Assembly (NCBI GenBank): GCA_039805905.1
Contig: JBDIVM010000002.1
Location: 817,469-881,468, forward strand
Direction: 5' to 3'
Length of the DNA: 64,000 bases
Source of the DNA: Thermohalobaculum sp039805905
GTDB lineage: Bacteria; Pseudomonadota; Alphaproteobacteria; Rhodobacterales; Rhodobacteraceae
Shown: positions 9,089 to 18,562 of the stretch, one piece after another
Layout of the letters: every line of letters begins with the position of its first letter
How positions within the stretch are numbered: the stretch's first letter is position 1
Position numbers and translations under genes: made by a program
The notes under the pieces: model-generated
Told to the model about the DNA's origin: nothing
Databases searched by the model: none
Seen by the model: the letters and a program-made list of their open reading frames with translations, nothing else

Positions 9089-9229
9089 TCTCCGTCTCCT
9101 TACCACCGGAGCCAGACAAAACTGCCACCCCACCCGTACTCACTTGCAAGACACGACTATCATAGTCACCAGTTCGGCGCTTGAAAAGGTCTCCGGGGCC
9201 GCCCGCACTCTGCCCCCGGACATCGGCGC

Positions 9230-11764
9230 TCAGGCAGCCGTGCCGGTGAGCGGGATCCCGGTCGCCGCCGACGAAGCGAGGGTGATCGAACGCAGATCTT
9301 CCGGCTCGAGGTTGTGCAACCTGGTCTTGCCGGTGCAGCGCGCCATCATGGTCGCCTCGCCGAGATGCGCCCTGAGCAGGTTCTCGACCGCCTTGGCATT
9401 CTCCTCGTGCGAGCGCTGGCTGGTGAAGCGCATCGTGCCGCCGGCACCAATCTCGCCGCCGACCGCGATCGCCACCGCGACCCCGTAGATCACCGCCTTG
9501 GCGCCCATCGCGATCAGCTTCGCGGCATCGGTGCCCGAGCGTACGCCGCCGGACCAGACGATGTCGATGTGCTCTTCCCGCTTCATCCGGCGCAGCAGCG
9601 CGATGGTCTCGCACAGGAGGGTAAGCTGGGGCGGCGCCTTCAGTTCCGGCCAGTCACCGCCCTGGTTGCCCGCGCCATCCAGCAGGACCATGTCGCAGCC
9701 TATCTCGAGCGCGAGCGGAACGATGCTCCCCACATCGGCGGCACGGCAGATGCGGACGCCGAGAACCTGGCCGTCGCGCACCCGCGCGCAGGCATTGGCC
9801 CCGGTTCCTGCATCGAAGATGATGCCGCTGGCTTCGGCCGAGGGTGTCCCCCCGGCGTCGTTCAGCAGCTGAAGCCAGCCGACACCGACACCGGGCGCGC
9901 GAACGCCCACATAGATTGCGCCCGCGCTGCCGGCGCCGGCCGCAACAGCCCTGAATATCTGCTCTGGCGCCCGGTCGAAGCCCCCCACGAAGAGCGGGTT
10001 CGGCACATCCATCCTGCCGCCGAGATCGGTATCCGCCCGGCAGGCCTCGCGATAGGGATCGATCACCAGCCGCGAGAGATTGGCGGGAAGGAAGACCAGG
10101 TCGTCGAGCGTCGCGGGCCGCCCCTCCTCGAACGGATTGGGCCTGGGCACCAGCCGCCTTTCCAGCATCGCCCGTTTCTTGGCGACGTCCAGCGGACTGG
10201 TCCGCGCCATCGAGAAGATGTCCTCGCGGTGCCCGACCGAATAATCCTCCGAGCCGGTCTCCGCGTCGCAGCGGTAGCAGCGCGCGGCCTCGGCCCTCGC
10301 GGTCGCGACATCGTAGGGGCTCTCGATCTCGGGGAACGCGGCCGGGTTCTCGCCCAGCCCGTGAAACGCCTGCTCATGCCGCGGGTAGCGCTCCCACATG
10401 ATGTCGCTGCAGATCTTCACCCGCCGGGTGCGGTGCGGCGTATGGTAGGGGAGCGGATCGCGGATACCGTCGAGGAACTGCCGCACATAGTAGGCCGCCC
10501 GCTGGCCGTGGCTCATCGCCATCACGATCGTCGAGCCGCCGAAGGCCCCGTCTCCTGCAGCAAAGACCTTCGGATCGCGGGTCCGCATGGTCTCCCAGTC
10601 GGTCGCCACCCGGTCGCGATCCATCAGGCCGATGCCTCCGAGATGCTCCGACACGGTTTCCTGCCCGACGGCGGCGATGACCATGCCGCAGTCGATCCCG
10701 TGCCGGGAGCCGGGAACCACCTCGGGCCGCCTGCGGCCGTCCTTCGGGTCCGGATCGCCCATCCGGGTGCTGACACAATGCAGAACGAGGCCGTTTCCGG
10801 TGTCCTCGATCGCTTCCTGCTGGGTCTGGTAGACGAACTCCACCTTCTCGGCGATCGCGCCGTGGAGTTCGTCCTTCCGCGCCGGGATCTCGTCCGGTCC
10901 GCGGCGATAGATCACCTTCACTGTCGAGCAGCCGGGCATCCGCAGCGCCGAGCGGCAGGCGTCCATGGCGACATCGCCGCCGCCGATCACCACCACCGTC
11001 CCCGGCAGGGTCGGCCGCTCACCCGAATTGATCCGACGCAGGAACGAGACACCGTCGACGACCCGCGCGTTACCCGCCTCGCCCGGTATGCCCATCGGCT
11101 TGCCATGGAACGCGCCCAGCGTCAGCAGCACGGCATCATGCCGGTCCTTCAGCCCGGCGAGCGTGACGTCCGCACCAAGGCTGCAGTTCAGATGCAGCCG
11201 GATGCCGGGACATTTCTGAAACAGCCGGTCCATGTCCTGCTGCATCACGCGCTGCGGCAGGCGGAACGCCGGAATGCCCCAGGCCATCATGCCGCCCGGC
11301 CGGTCGGTGGCCTCATAGACATGCACCTCGAAGCCGGCGACGGCCAGGTCATGGGCAGCGGTCAGGCCGGCGGGCCCGGCGCCGACGACGCCGACCGTCT
11401 CCTTCCGGGTAACCGGATGCGGCGCCGGCCGGAAGTCGGCCCCGAGCCGGTCCATCACGATCCGCTTGAGGTTTCGGATGGCGACAGGCCCGTCCGACTG
11501 GGCGCGGCGGCAGGCGGGCTCGCAGGGCGCGTCGCAGACCCGCCCGCAGATCGACGAGAACGGATTGGTGGCTGTGATCGCCTCGAAGGCCTCCGGCCAC
11601 TTCTCCTCCCAGATATAGGCAAGATAGGATGGCGCATCGGTGCCGACCGGGCACGCCACCTGGCAGGGCGCCGGCAAGTAATGGCCGGCATTCACGTCGT
11701 CATGGTACTCGGGTGGCGCCTCGCTGCCGAGGATCCGGTCCAGGGTATAGACGTTCTCGCTCAT
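9230..11764 (-). CDS. GltD-like NAD(P)H/FAD oxidoreductase fused to a glutamate-synthase-type FMN domain
   Basis: 844-aa two-part flavoprotein. The N-terminal half is a glutamate-synthase small-subunit-like module: cysteine-rich Fe-S helical domain (CQVACP ... SSICGRVCDAPCEPACRR), an FAD dinucleotide motif (VGVVGAGPAGLTAAHDLA, about residue 125), and an NAD(P) motif (VVVIGGGDVAMDA). The C-terminal half, from about residue 560, is an FMN-binding TIM barrel like the GltB synthase domain (DDLVFLPANLSRLVIDPY ... VWSGGVRSGTDAAKLIAMGA). It sits nine bases after the GltB-like gene with GAGGG before its ATG, so it probably delivers reducing power to that enzyme. The fusion is unusual, since GltD normally ends after the NAD(P) domain. 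Confidence 0.8.
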   Translation of the reverse strand: MSENVYTLDRILGSEAPPEYHDDVNAGHYLPAPCQVACPVGTDAPSYLAYIWEEKWPEAFEAITATNPFSSICGRVCDAPCEPACRRAQSDGPVAIRNLKRIVMDRLGADFRPAPHPVTRKETVGVVGAGPAGLTAAHDLAVAGFEVHVYEATDRPGGMMAWGIPAFRLPQRVMQQDMDRLFQKCPGIRLHLNCSLGADVTLAGLKDRHDAVLLTLGAFHGKPMGIPGEAGNARVVDGVSFLRRINSGERPTLPGTVVVIGGGDVAMDACRSALRMPGCSTVKVIYRRGPDEIPARKDELHGAIAEKVEFVYQTQQEAIEDTGNGLVLHCVSTRMGDPDPKDGRRRPEVVPGSRHGIDCGMVIAAVGQETVSEHLGGIGLMDRDRVATDWETMRTRDPKVFAAGDGAFGGSTIVMAMSHGQRAAYYVRQFLDGIRDPLPYHTPHRTRRVKICSDIMWERYPRHEQAFHGLGENPAAFPEIESPYDVATARAEAARCYRCDAETGSEDYSVGHREDIFSMARTSPLDVAKKRAMLERRLVPRPNPFEEGRPATLDDLVFLPANLSRLVIDPYREACRADTDLGGRMDVPNPLFVGGFDRAPEQIFRAVAAGAGSAGAIYVGVRAPGVGVGWLQLLNDAGGTPSAEASGIIFDAGTGANACARVRDGQVLGVRICRAADVGSIVPLALEIGCDMVLLDGAGNQGGDWPELKAPPQLTLLCETIALLRRMKREEHIDIVWSGGVRSGTDAAKLIAMGAKAVIYGVAVAIAVGGEIGAGGTMRFTSQRSHEENAKAVENLLRAHLGEATMMARCTGKTRLHNLEPEDLRSITLASSAATGIPLTGTAA

Positions 11765-11773
11765 CGCTTGCCC

Positions 11774-13732
11774 TCAGTTGGCCCGGATCGCGATCGCGTC
11801 GGCCGCGTCCTGCTGCTCCGGCTCGTAGGGCAGGCCGGTGATCGCGGCCGCCTCCGGGGTCAGCGCCACGAGGTCGGTGCGGCCCAGCTGCCGGACGTCG
11901 TCATGCCCGAGCGCGCGCGTGATGGCGGCGATCTGCCAGCGCACGGACTCGAAGAACCGGTGGATGTTCCGCGCCTCGGTCTCGGCCTTGTAGCGGGCCT
12001 CGTGGGCCGGGTCCTGGGTGGCGATGCCGGTCACGCACTGGCCGACATGGCACTGCATGCAGGCGATGCAGCCGCCGGCGATGATGGCCGAGGTCCCGAA
12101 CGCGACAGCGTCGGCCCCGAGGCACAGCGACTTGACCGCATCGATGCCGTCGCGCAGCCCGCCCATCAGCACCAGCTGCACCTTGTCCCGCGCCCCGATC
12201 TCGTTCAGCGCGTCGATCGCCTCGCAGATCGCCGCCAGGGTGGGGATGCCGACATATTCGATGACTTCCGACGACCCGGCGCCGGTCGAGCCCTGCATGC
12301 CGTCGAGCTCGATGAAGTCGAAGCCGTCCTTGACCGCGATCTTCACGTCGTCGCGCACCCGTCCGGCGCCGAGCTTGACGCTGACCGGCAGCCGGTAGTC
12401 GGTCGCCTCGCGGAACTCCTGCACCTTGATGACCAGATCGTCTGCACCGAGGATGTCCGGATGCCGGGAGGGCGAGCGCAGGTCGATCCCCGCCGGAATG
12501 CCGCGAATCCTCGCCAGTTCAGGGGTGACCTTCTTCGCCATCAGCTGCCCGCCGAGGCCGGGCTTCGCGCCCTGGCTGATATAGATCTCCAGCCCGTTCG
12601 CCCGCTTCATGTCGTGGATGTTCCAGCCGAGCCGTCCGCCCAGGCACTGGAAGATCAGTTGCGTGGCCGCGCCGCGCTGGGCGTCCGACATGCCGCCCTC
12701 GCCGGTGTTCTCGGCAATGCCCGAGAGAGTTGAGGCCATCCCGATCGCCCGCTTGGTCGAGGCCGAGAGCGCGCCATAGCTCATCGGTGCCACCATCACC
12801 GGCATCGTGAGCTTCAGCGGGCTGGCGCCGTTGATGCCGCCGATCTCGGTCTGCATCCGGACCTTTCCGACCACATCGGCCTCGATCGCCTCGGGCCGGA
12901 TCTTCCTGCGGAAGGCAAGGTCCGAAATGTGCGGCAGGGCGCGGGCGGTGCCGTAGCCGCGGATGCGGTATCTGCCGATCAGGGCCTTGATCTGGATGTC
13001 CTCCTGGACCTTCGGGTTCCAGTAGTCCGCATGGTCCGAGAAGGTGAAGAACGGCAGCGGGCGCACCTGCGGCTCGACTCCGCCATAGCGCAGCTTCTTG
13101 CCCGCGTTGACGATCTTCCGGAAGCTGCCGGAGAACGCGATTTCGTGGCGGTCGAGGAACTCGCGGATGCCGTCGAGCTCGGCCGCCGGCAGATCCGTCA
13201 TCTGCGCGTCCGAGCCGAGCGAGTTGATCTTCCCGGCGACATAGATGTCGCCTCCGGTCATGTCCTCGCCGACGCGCTCGCCGGACTCGCCCAGGATGAT
13301 GATCCGGCCGCCATACATCATGTATCCGGCCATGAAGTTCGCGTTGCCACAGCAGAGCAGCGTGCCCGCCTTCATCACCTGGCCCGAGCGCGATCCGATA
13401 TTGCCCTTGACGATGATCTCGGCGCCACGGATCGCCACGCCGGCGATCGCCCCGGCATTGCCGCCGACCACGACGGTGCCCGCGTAGATGTTGTCGCCGA
13501 GCCCCCAGCCGACATTGCTGTCGACCTCGAACCGGGCGCCGTCCGAGAGACCGGCGCAGAAATAGCCCGCCGAGCCCCTGATCTTCACCGTCACGGGCGT
13601 GGTCAGCCCGACGCCGATGTGGTGCCGGGCGTCCGGGTTGATGATCTCGATGACCTCCTCATGCTCGGCCAGACTGCGCAGCAGCCGGTTGCCCTCGGTC
13701 ACGGAAATTCTGGACAGGTCGATCTGCTGCAT
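11774..13732 (-). CDS. GlxC/GlxD-like (N-methylglutamate synthase-like) protein: GXGXG plus FMN synthase domain
   Basis: 652 aa. The first 230 residues form the glutamate-synthase GXGXG beta-helix (repeats such as GDNIYAGTVVVGGNAG, GNIGSRSGQVMKAGTLLCCG, GGRIIILGESGERVGEDM). Residues about 260-630 are the FMN/Fe-S synthase barrel (PMSYGALSASTKRAIGMA, NTGEGGMSD, SQGAKPGLGGQL, LDGMQGSTGAGSS, and a cysteine cluster CIACMQCHVGQC for the Fe-S centre). In methylotroph N-methylglutamate synthase and rhizobial Glx systems these are two separate subunits; here they are one chain. With the upstream amidotransferase this could make N-methylglutamate, glutamate or another amino-transfer product. The ATG at 13732 is preferred because upstream residues are unlike the family. 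Confidence 0.82.
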   Translation of the reverse strand: MQQIDLSRISVTEGNRLLRSLAEHEEVIEIINPDARHHIGVGLTTPVTVKIRGSAGYFCAGLSDGARFEVDSNVGWGLGDNIYAGTVVVGGNAGAIAGVAIRGAEIIVKGNIGSRSGQVMKAGTLLCCGNANFMAGYMMYGGRIIILGESGERVGEDMTGGDIYVAGKINSLGSDAQMTDLPAAELDGIREFLDRHEIAFSGSFRKIVNAGKKLRYGGVEPQVRPLPFFTFSDHADYWNPKVQEDIQIKALIGRYRIRGYGTARALPHISDLAFRRKIRPEAIEADVVGKVRMQTEIGGINGASPLKLTMPVMVAPMSYGALSASTKRAIGMASTLSGIAENTGEGGMSDAQRGAATQLIFQCLGGRLGWNIHDMKRANGLEIYISQGAKPGLGGQLMAKKVTPELARIRGIPAGIDLRSPSRHPDILGADDLVIKVQEFREATDYRLPVSVKLGAGRVRDDVKIAVKDGFDFIELDGMQGSTGAGSSEVIEYVGIPTLAAICEAIDALNEIGARDKVQLVLMGGLRDGIDAVKSLCLGADAVAFGTSAIIAGGCIACMQCHVGQCVTGIATQDPAHEARYKAETEARNIHRFFESVRWQIAAITRALGHDDVRQLGRTDLVALTPEAAAITGLPYEPEQQDAADAIAIRAN

Positions 13733-13781
13733 CCTGCGTCCCTGGCCTTGCGCGGGGTCGGTCGATCCCACCGGTGCCGTC

Positions 13782-14693
13782 CTAGCGGTGCCATGTCCGG
13801 AACGTGCCTGGAGCCGGCTCCGTGGTGCGCAGGGCGCGCCCGGGGAACAGCCTGTTGAGCGAGACCTCCTCGGAGGCGATCGCCACCATGTCGTCGTCCT
13901 CGTACATCACCATCGGCTTCACTGCGAGCCGGTCCTTGGCATAGCCGATCTCGTCCTTGGTCGAGACCAGGAACGAGAAGGTGCCATCCAGGTCATCGAT
14001 CGAGGTCCTGAGCGCATCCTCGAGGCGCACGCCCTGCTGCAGCTTGTCCGCCAGGTAGACGGCGATCAGCTCGGAATCGTTGTCGGTGTGGAACTCGAAA
14101 CCGCGCTGCTCGAGCCGGCGGCGCATCTTCCAGTAGTTGGTGATCTGGCCGTTATGGACGATGGCGATGTCGGCAAATCCGGTCGCCCAGAACGGATGCG
14201 CCGCCTCGGGCTTGACGTCGCTCTCGGTCGCGAGCCGCACATGGCCGAGACCGTGCGTGCCCGAGAAGGACTGGACGTGGTAGGTGCTGTCGACCGCATG
14301 AGCCGAGCCGACATCCTTCAGGATCTCGAGCGCGCTGCCGATGGAAATCACCTTGGCCGCATGCTCCAGATCGTAGGAGAGCTTCTGCACGTCGCCGCTG
14401 AAATCGACGATCACGCGATAGTTGTTGCCGACGATCTCGTCCTCGACGATCTCCGCCTGTTCCGCGCTCAGGATCTCCTTGATCCGCGCCACGGCTGCCG
14501 TCGCTTCCGCGCCGACGCCGACAAAGAACCTCAGCCGCAGCTGATGGCCCCTGGCGTCGCCATAGAGCGCGAAGCCGGTCGAATCCGGCCCGCGGTGCTG
14601 GCAGCCGTCCAGCATGTCGACCAGGGCCGCCCCGGTCGAGCGGTTCCGGCGCGACGCGTCACCCTTGAAAAGTATCCCGGCAATGCCGCACAT
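13782..14693 (-). CDS. Class II glutamine amidotransferase, GlxB/MgsA-like
   Basis: 303-aa glutaminase domain that would release ammonia from glutamine for the downstream synthase. The nucleophile Cys2 is exposed in MCGIAGILFKGD, followed by the family's HRGPDSTGFALYG, LGHVRLATESDV and a conserved IVHNGQITNYWKMRRRL block. The ATG is preceded by GGAGAGGAC. It is the first gene of a three-gene operon with the GXGXG/FMN synthase and the GltD-like flavoprotein. Whether the product is glutamate or N-methylglutamate cannot be told; no gamma-glutamylmethylamide synthetase gene is in the window. Confidence 0.85.
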   Translation of the reverse strand: MCGIAGILFKGDASRRNRSTGAALVDMLDGCQHRGPDSTGFALYGDARGHQLRLRFFVGVGAEATAAVARIKEILSAEQAEIVEDEIVGNNYRVIVDFSGDVQKLSYDLEHAAKVISIGSALEILKDVGSAHAVDSTYHVQSFSGTHGLGHVRLATESDVKPEAAHPFWATGFADIAIVHNGQITNYWKMRRRLEQRGFEFHTDNDSELIAVYLADKLQQGVRLEDALRTSIDDLDGTFSFLVSTKDEIGYAKDRLAVKPMVMYEDDDMVAIASEEVSLNRLFPGRALRTTEPAPGTFRTWHR

Positions 14694-15146
14694 GATCGTC
14701 CTCTCCCAGCCACGCTCGGCGCGTTTCCGCCGCTACCGGCAATTTGCCTGAGCGTAAAAAAGTTTTCATCGCAGGAAAGAAAGCATTTCCCCCGGCAAAG
14801 TCAATGGAAGAATGAGGAAGACTGACGCGCTGCCGCAACTCCGCGGATCCGCGAGCCGGATCGCCGATCCGGCCCCGGCGCCCTGCCCCGGCGTGTCCGA
14901 TATGGCGGAAGGCGGCAAGAAGGGAAACTGCACGCGGCGGAAGCGTCACACCCGATGAGAGAGAGTCCCGGACCCATCCGGATTCAGGCCGATCGGGGCG
15001 TGGCGACCGCCGAGGCGCAGCAGCGACATGTTCGCTCACTGATCGAAGATGCGCATCACCTAGGTCAGAGGGACGGCCAGATGCACAACGCCCTGGCGGG
15101 CGCTGGTCCTCGTGCCGACAAATGTCACGAAGCCGACCGCCATCGT
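14694..15146. other. 453-bp intergenic region, no gene recognised
   Basis: Lies upstream of the amidotransferase operon and downstream of the methyl-H4folate methyltransferase gene (both minus strand). A TTGACT reads on the minus strand at 14799-14804 without a strong -10. An AT-rich stretch around 14755-14775 may hold the transcription start. No tRNA, riboswitch core or convincing small gene was found. Confidence 0.5.
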
Positions 15147-16157
15147 CTATGCCTTGGCCTTGCCCCGGACATACTTGAGGTATTTCAGCCCGAATTCGTC
15201 TTCCGCGGTCATCACCGCTGCGGCGAGTGCGTACTCGTCGGCGTTTGCGGGCGGCGCCTGGATCTCGGCCAGCGGATTCATCAGCGGGTCGATCATCACC
15301 GCGTCGCAGCCGGCTTCCATCGCCAGCCGGATGAAGGCGTCGTTCAGCAGCTTCCGTCGCGGCAGCCCGAACGAGACGTTCGACAGCCCCCCGAAGAGAT
15401 GGACATCGGGAAACTTTGCCCGCAGACCGCTGACGGCTCTCAGATAGTGCACCCCGAACTGCGGCCCGGCACCGACCGGGAACACCAGGGGATCGAGGAA
15501 CCGGTCCTCCATCGGCACGCCCTTCTGGTCCATCATCCCCATCAGCCGGGTCAGGTTGGCGACCCGCTCATGCTCATCCTGCGGCATGCCCGACGAGCCG
15601 GAGCCGTTGGCAAAGATATAGGCGCCGGCGTCCTTGCCGATGTCGATCACCACGTCGCGGCCGGGCTCGAGGCTGACCGAATTGATCGCCGGCCGCGACA
15701 GCGACATGTCGTAGACTTCCAGCCCGGCCCTGAGCGTCGCAGGGTCCGAGCTGTCGATCGCGTAGGAGACGTTGGGGCAGATGCCCTGCGCAGTCCTGAC
15801 GATCCAGCGCATGAACTCGTGGCGTTCCTCGGGATAGACCGAGAGCTCGTCGACGCACAGGTCGACGATGTGGGCACCGGCGTTCACCTGCGCCATGATC
15901 GCCCAGGTCAGGAAGCCCAGATCCTGGTTGCGCACGCCGAGGCCGATATGGCCGATCCGCGCCGTCGCAACCTTTTTCTCATCCTCGGGATACTGCGAGG
16001 TGACGTCCAGGTAGCCCGGATTGCCGTCCAGACCGGGATATTCCCAGTAGACCCTGCCGTCCCGCTTCACGATGTTGTTCGACGTCGCGCGGATCCGCCG
16101 CGTGGTGTTGATGTTCTCGCCAATCACGATCGGATTGGCACCATTGAAGCCGGCCAT
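15147..16157 (-). CDS. Methyl-H4folate:corrinoid methyltransferase (pterin-binding family)
   Basis: 336-aa TIM-barrel protein of the dihydropteroate-synthase-like pterin-binding family that includes CmuB, MtgA and the MetH folate domain. Family features are IVIGENINTTRRIR at the start, VNAGAHIVDLCVDE (barrel strand and Asp/Asn pterin contacts), YAIDSSDPATLRAGLEVY, PAINSVSLEPGRD and LFGGLSNVSFGLPRRKLLN. It would move methyl groups from methylcob(III)alamin onto H4folate, linking both UroD-type methyltransferase systems downstream to C1 metabolism. GAGGAAG precedes the ATG at 16157. It stands alone, divergent from the molybdoenzyme gene across a 279-bp gap in which I see no clear operator. Confidence 0.85.
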   Translation of the reverse strand: MAGFNGANPIVIGENINTTRRIRATSNNIVKRDGRVYWEYPGLDGNPGYLDVTSQYPEDEKKVATARIGHIGLGVRNQDLGFLTWAIMAQVNAGAHIVDLCVDELSVYPEERHEFMRWIVRTAQGICPNVSYAIDSSDPATLRAGLEVYDMSLSRPAINSVSLEPGRDVVIDIGKDAGAYIFANGSGSSGMPQDEHERVANLTRLMGMMDQKGVPMEDRFLDPLVFPVGAGPQFGVHYLRAVSGLRAKFPDVHLFGGLSNVSFGLPRRKLLNDAFIRLAMEAGCDAVMIDPLMNPLAEIQAPPANADEYALAAAVMTAEDEFGLKYLKYVRGKAKA

Positions 16158-16436
16158 TGCTTCCTCGCTGCTGGTTCGGGCTTGACGGGAGGCGCAAGGC
16201 CCTGGTTGAGCGGCCTGCCGACCTGCTGCCGGCAGCGGCGTCAACCTACCAGCTAACGCGCCCCTGCCAACATGCGGGAGCGCGAGGGGGGATATGCGGC
16301 CCGCGCAACCCCAGAACCCGTTTCTCTGCCCCAATTCGCTTTGCCTGCAGCGCCCCGGACGATAGGCTCGCTGCCGTGCCGGGGAGCAGGGCCTGCGGAG
16401 ACGATGCCCGCTCCCGATTAGCCGGGAGGGCCGAAC

Positions 16437-18548
16437 ATGACCGTGCAGGATCGCACGCTTTCCGAGCGTATTGCGGGGATCAAGGGTGCGGAGGTTGTGA
16501 AGAGCTTCTGCTATTCGTGTCCGTGGAACTGCCCGACGGAGGTCTATGTCCGGGACGGCAGTGTTGTCTACGTGAAGGGGAACGCGGAGGCGCCGAACAA
16601 CATCGGCACGCGGTGCTCGAAGGGGATGGCGAGCTGGTGGACGACGCGGGATCCGGACCGGCTGAAGCACCCGATGCTGCGCACCAATGCGAAGGACCGG
16701 CGCGGCGAATTCAAGCGGATCTCGTGGGACGAGGCGTTCAGGTTCATTGCCGGCAAGCTCAGGGAGATCGACAAGAAGTACGGTCCCGAGGCGGTGGCGC
16801 TGACCTGCCATCACGACCCCAACACCCAGTTCTACCGGCACCTGCTGAGCGACCTCTACGGCTCGCCGAACATGTACACGCATACGTCGGGATGCGAGCA
16901 GGACCGCCGTTCGGCCTGCCTGACCATCTTCGGCCATGTCTTCCCGATGCATGACTTCGCCAGTTCGAAGTATGTGATCCTGTGGGGGATGAACATGCTG
17001 GGGGCGAACCAGGGTCTGTTCGAGAGCCGCGGGCTGCTGGAGGCGAAGAAGAACGGCTGCAAGATTGTCGTCGTCGACCCCGCATTCACCGAGACGGCGC
17101 AGAAGGCCGACGAGTGGCTCCCGATCCGGCCCGGGACCGACGGGGCTCTGGCGCTGGCGATGTGCAGGGCGATCATCGATGCGGGGCTGCACGACGCGGA
17201 CTTCATCGGCCGGCATTGCGAGGGGTTCGACGGGTTCCGCGATCATCTGGAGCGGAAGGGCTACACGCCGGAATGGGCCGAGGGGATCTGCGGCATCGAC
17301 GCCGGCACGATCCGCCGGCTGGCGCGGGAGTTTGCCACCACGCGGCCGGCGATGTCGGCGATCTTCAAGGGCTCGGGCTACTACACCAACGGCCACGACG
17401 CGGGGCGGGCCTGCTACATCCTCGACGCGATCACCGGCCAGGTTGACGGGCCGGGCAACCTGCACCTGAAGGACTGGGCGCCGGTCGGCACTCCGCTGGT
17501 GATCCCGGAGGCGGCGAAGCGCAAGCCGGCGAAGCCGCCGCTGCATGTGGCGATGGGCTACCCGCTGGCCCCCGACCTGCCGAACTCGCGGCTGCCGGAG
17601 GCAGTGATCGCGGGCAATCCCTACCCGGTGAGGGGGCTGTTCGTGCACTCGACCAATCCGGTGATGAGCGATCCGAACCGCGACCGGGTAATCGAGATGT
17701 TCCGCCATCTCGAGCTGGCGGTCTGCTGCGACGTGCTGATGAGCGAGACGGCGCTGGAATGCGACATCGTGCTGCCGGAGACGTCGTTCTACGAGATGGC
17801 GGAGGTGCGCCAGGGCCTGTGGCTCGGGCCGGAGGCGATCCTCTGCCAGCCCGCGGTGGCGCCGGTGGGGGAATCGAAGCCGCCCTACGAGATCGCCAAG
17901 GGCATTGCCCGGGAGATGGGCTGGGGCGAGCATTTCGCCTATGAGGGCTGGGAGGACTGGGCGCGGACGGCGACCGCCGGCCTGCCGGGCGGGCTGGAGG
18001 GCCTGAAGGAGAAGGGCTTCTGGGCCAGGGCGCCCGAATTCGACAAGCTCGGCAAGGGCCTCGGCACGAAGACCGGCAGGATCGAGATCTACAGCCACGC
18101 CTATGCGGATGCCGGGCAGAACCCCTATCCGGAATGGCGCGAGCGCTCGGTGATCCCGGACGCGGAGTACCCGCTGCAGCTCACCCATTCGAAGCTGTCG
18201 ATGCACTGCAACATCGTCACCCAGAACAATCCGCTGCTGATGGAGATCTGCCCGGAAAACTGGGTCGAGATCAACTCGGCCGATGCGGCCAGATACGGCA
18301 TCCGGGACGAGCAGATGGTGGTCGTCGAGAGCCCGAAGGACCGGATCACCATCCGCGCGCGGGTGGTCGAGGGGCTGGTTCCCGGTGCGATCTCGATCCG
18401 GCACGGCCATGGCTTCGGCCACTGGGCGATGGGCCGGGTGGCCATGGGCAAGGGGGCGCATTCCAACAACCTGATGGATACGCATACCAACCCGGTGACC
18501 GGCGCCAACTGCTACAACGAGTGCAAGGTCCGCGTGCGGCCGGCCTGA
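16437..18548 (+). CDS. Cytoplasmic molybdopterin oxidoreductase, PhsA/PsrA/ArrA-like catalytic subunit
   Basis: 703-aa catalytic subunit of the DMSO-reductase superfamily. An N-terminal 4Fe-4S site is seen at Cys25, Cys28, Cys32 and Cys60 (SFCYSCPWNCP ... GTRCSKG). The candidate Mo ligand is Cys153 in YTHTSGCEQDRRSA. It ends in the usual molydopterin-dinucleotide domain (THSKLSMHCNIVTQNNPLLM, HGHGFGHWAMGRVAMG). There is no Tat signal, so unlike ArrA or PhsA it should stay in the cytoplasm. The four-cluster ferredoxin gene follows 14 bp later. The substrate is unknown; arsenicals, sulfur compounds, formate or hydration reactions are all possible for this clade. Gly and Ala codons look richer in GGG/GCG than in flanking genes, a weak hint of transfer. 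Confidence 0.8.
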   Translation: MTVQDRTLSERIAGIKGAEVVKSFCYSCPWNCPTEVYVRDGSVVYVKGNAEAPNNIGTRCSKGMASWWTTRDPDRLKHPMLRTNAKDRRGEFKRISWDEAFRFIAGKLREIDKKYGPEAVALTCHHDPNTQFYRHLLSDLYGSPNMYTHTSGCEQDRRSACLTIFGHVFPMHDFASSKYVILWGMNMLGANQGLFESRGLLEAKKNGCKIVVVDPAFTETAQKADEWLPIRPGTDGALALAMCRAIIDAGLHDADFIGRHCEGFDGFRDHLERKGYTPEWAEGICGIDAGTIRRLAREFATTRPAMSAIFKGSGYYTNGHDAGRACYILDAITGQVDGPGNLHLKDWAPVGTPLVIPEAAKRKPAKPPLHVAMGYPLAPDLPNSRLPEAVIAGNPYPVRGLFVHSTNPVMSDPNRDRVIEMFRHLELAVCCDVLMSETALECDIVLPETSFYEMAEVRQGLWLGPEAILCQPAVAPVGESKPPYEIAKGIAREMGWGEHFAYEGWEDWARTATAGLPGGLEGLKEKGFWARAPEFDKLGKGLGTKTGRIEIYSHAYADAGQNPYPEWRERSVIPDAEYPLQLTHSKLSMHCNIVTQNNPLLMEICPENWVEINSADAARYGIRDEQMVVVESPKDRITIRARVVEGLVPGAISIRHGHGFGHWAMGRVAMGKGAHSNNLMDTHTNPVTGANCYNECKVRVRPA

Positions 18549-18562
18549 GGGAGGACGACGAG

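Noticed and set aside
7803..9488. 561-codon + strand frame opposite the GGGGS protein
   Set aside because: No ribosome site, signal or domain; it also runs into antisense of the next gene. The minus strand has better features, although certainty is limited.
9314..12733. 1139-codon open frame on the + strand
   Set aside because: It lies opposite the GltD-like and GlxC/D-like genes, which have strong family motifs; long antisense frames are common in GC-rich DNA.
14694..14770. Possible glycine riboswitch (CTCAGGCAAA and GGGAGAG on the minus strand)
   Set aside because: The two fragments are in the wrong order and the rest of the aptamer core is missing.
15147..18485. 1112-codon minus-strand frame
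   Set aside because: Only its last 336 codons are the real methyl-H4folate methyltransferase; the rest is antisense to the molybdoenzyme and has Arg/Pro/His-rich shadow composition.
16437..18548. Calling the molybdoenzyme a respiratory arsenate reductase (ArrA)
   Set aside because: It is shorter than ArrA, lacks the Tat signal, and family placement cannot be settled by eye, so the substrate is left open.
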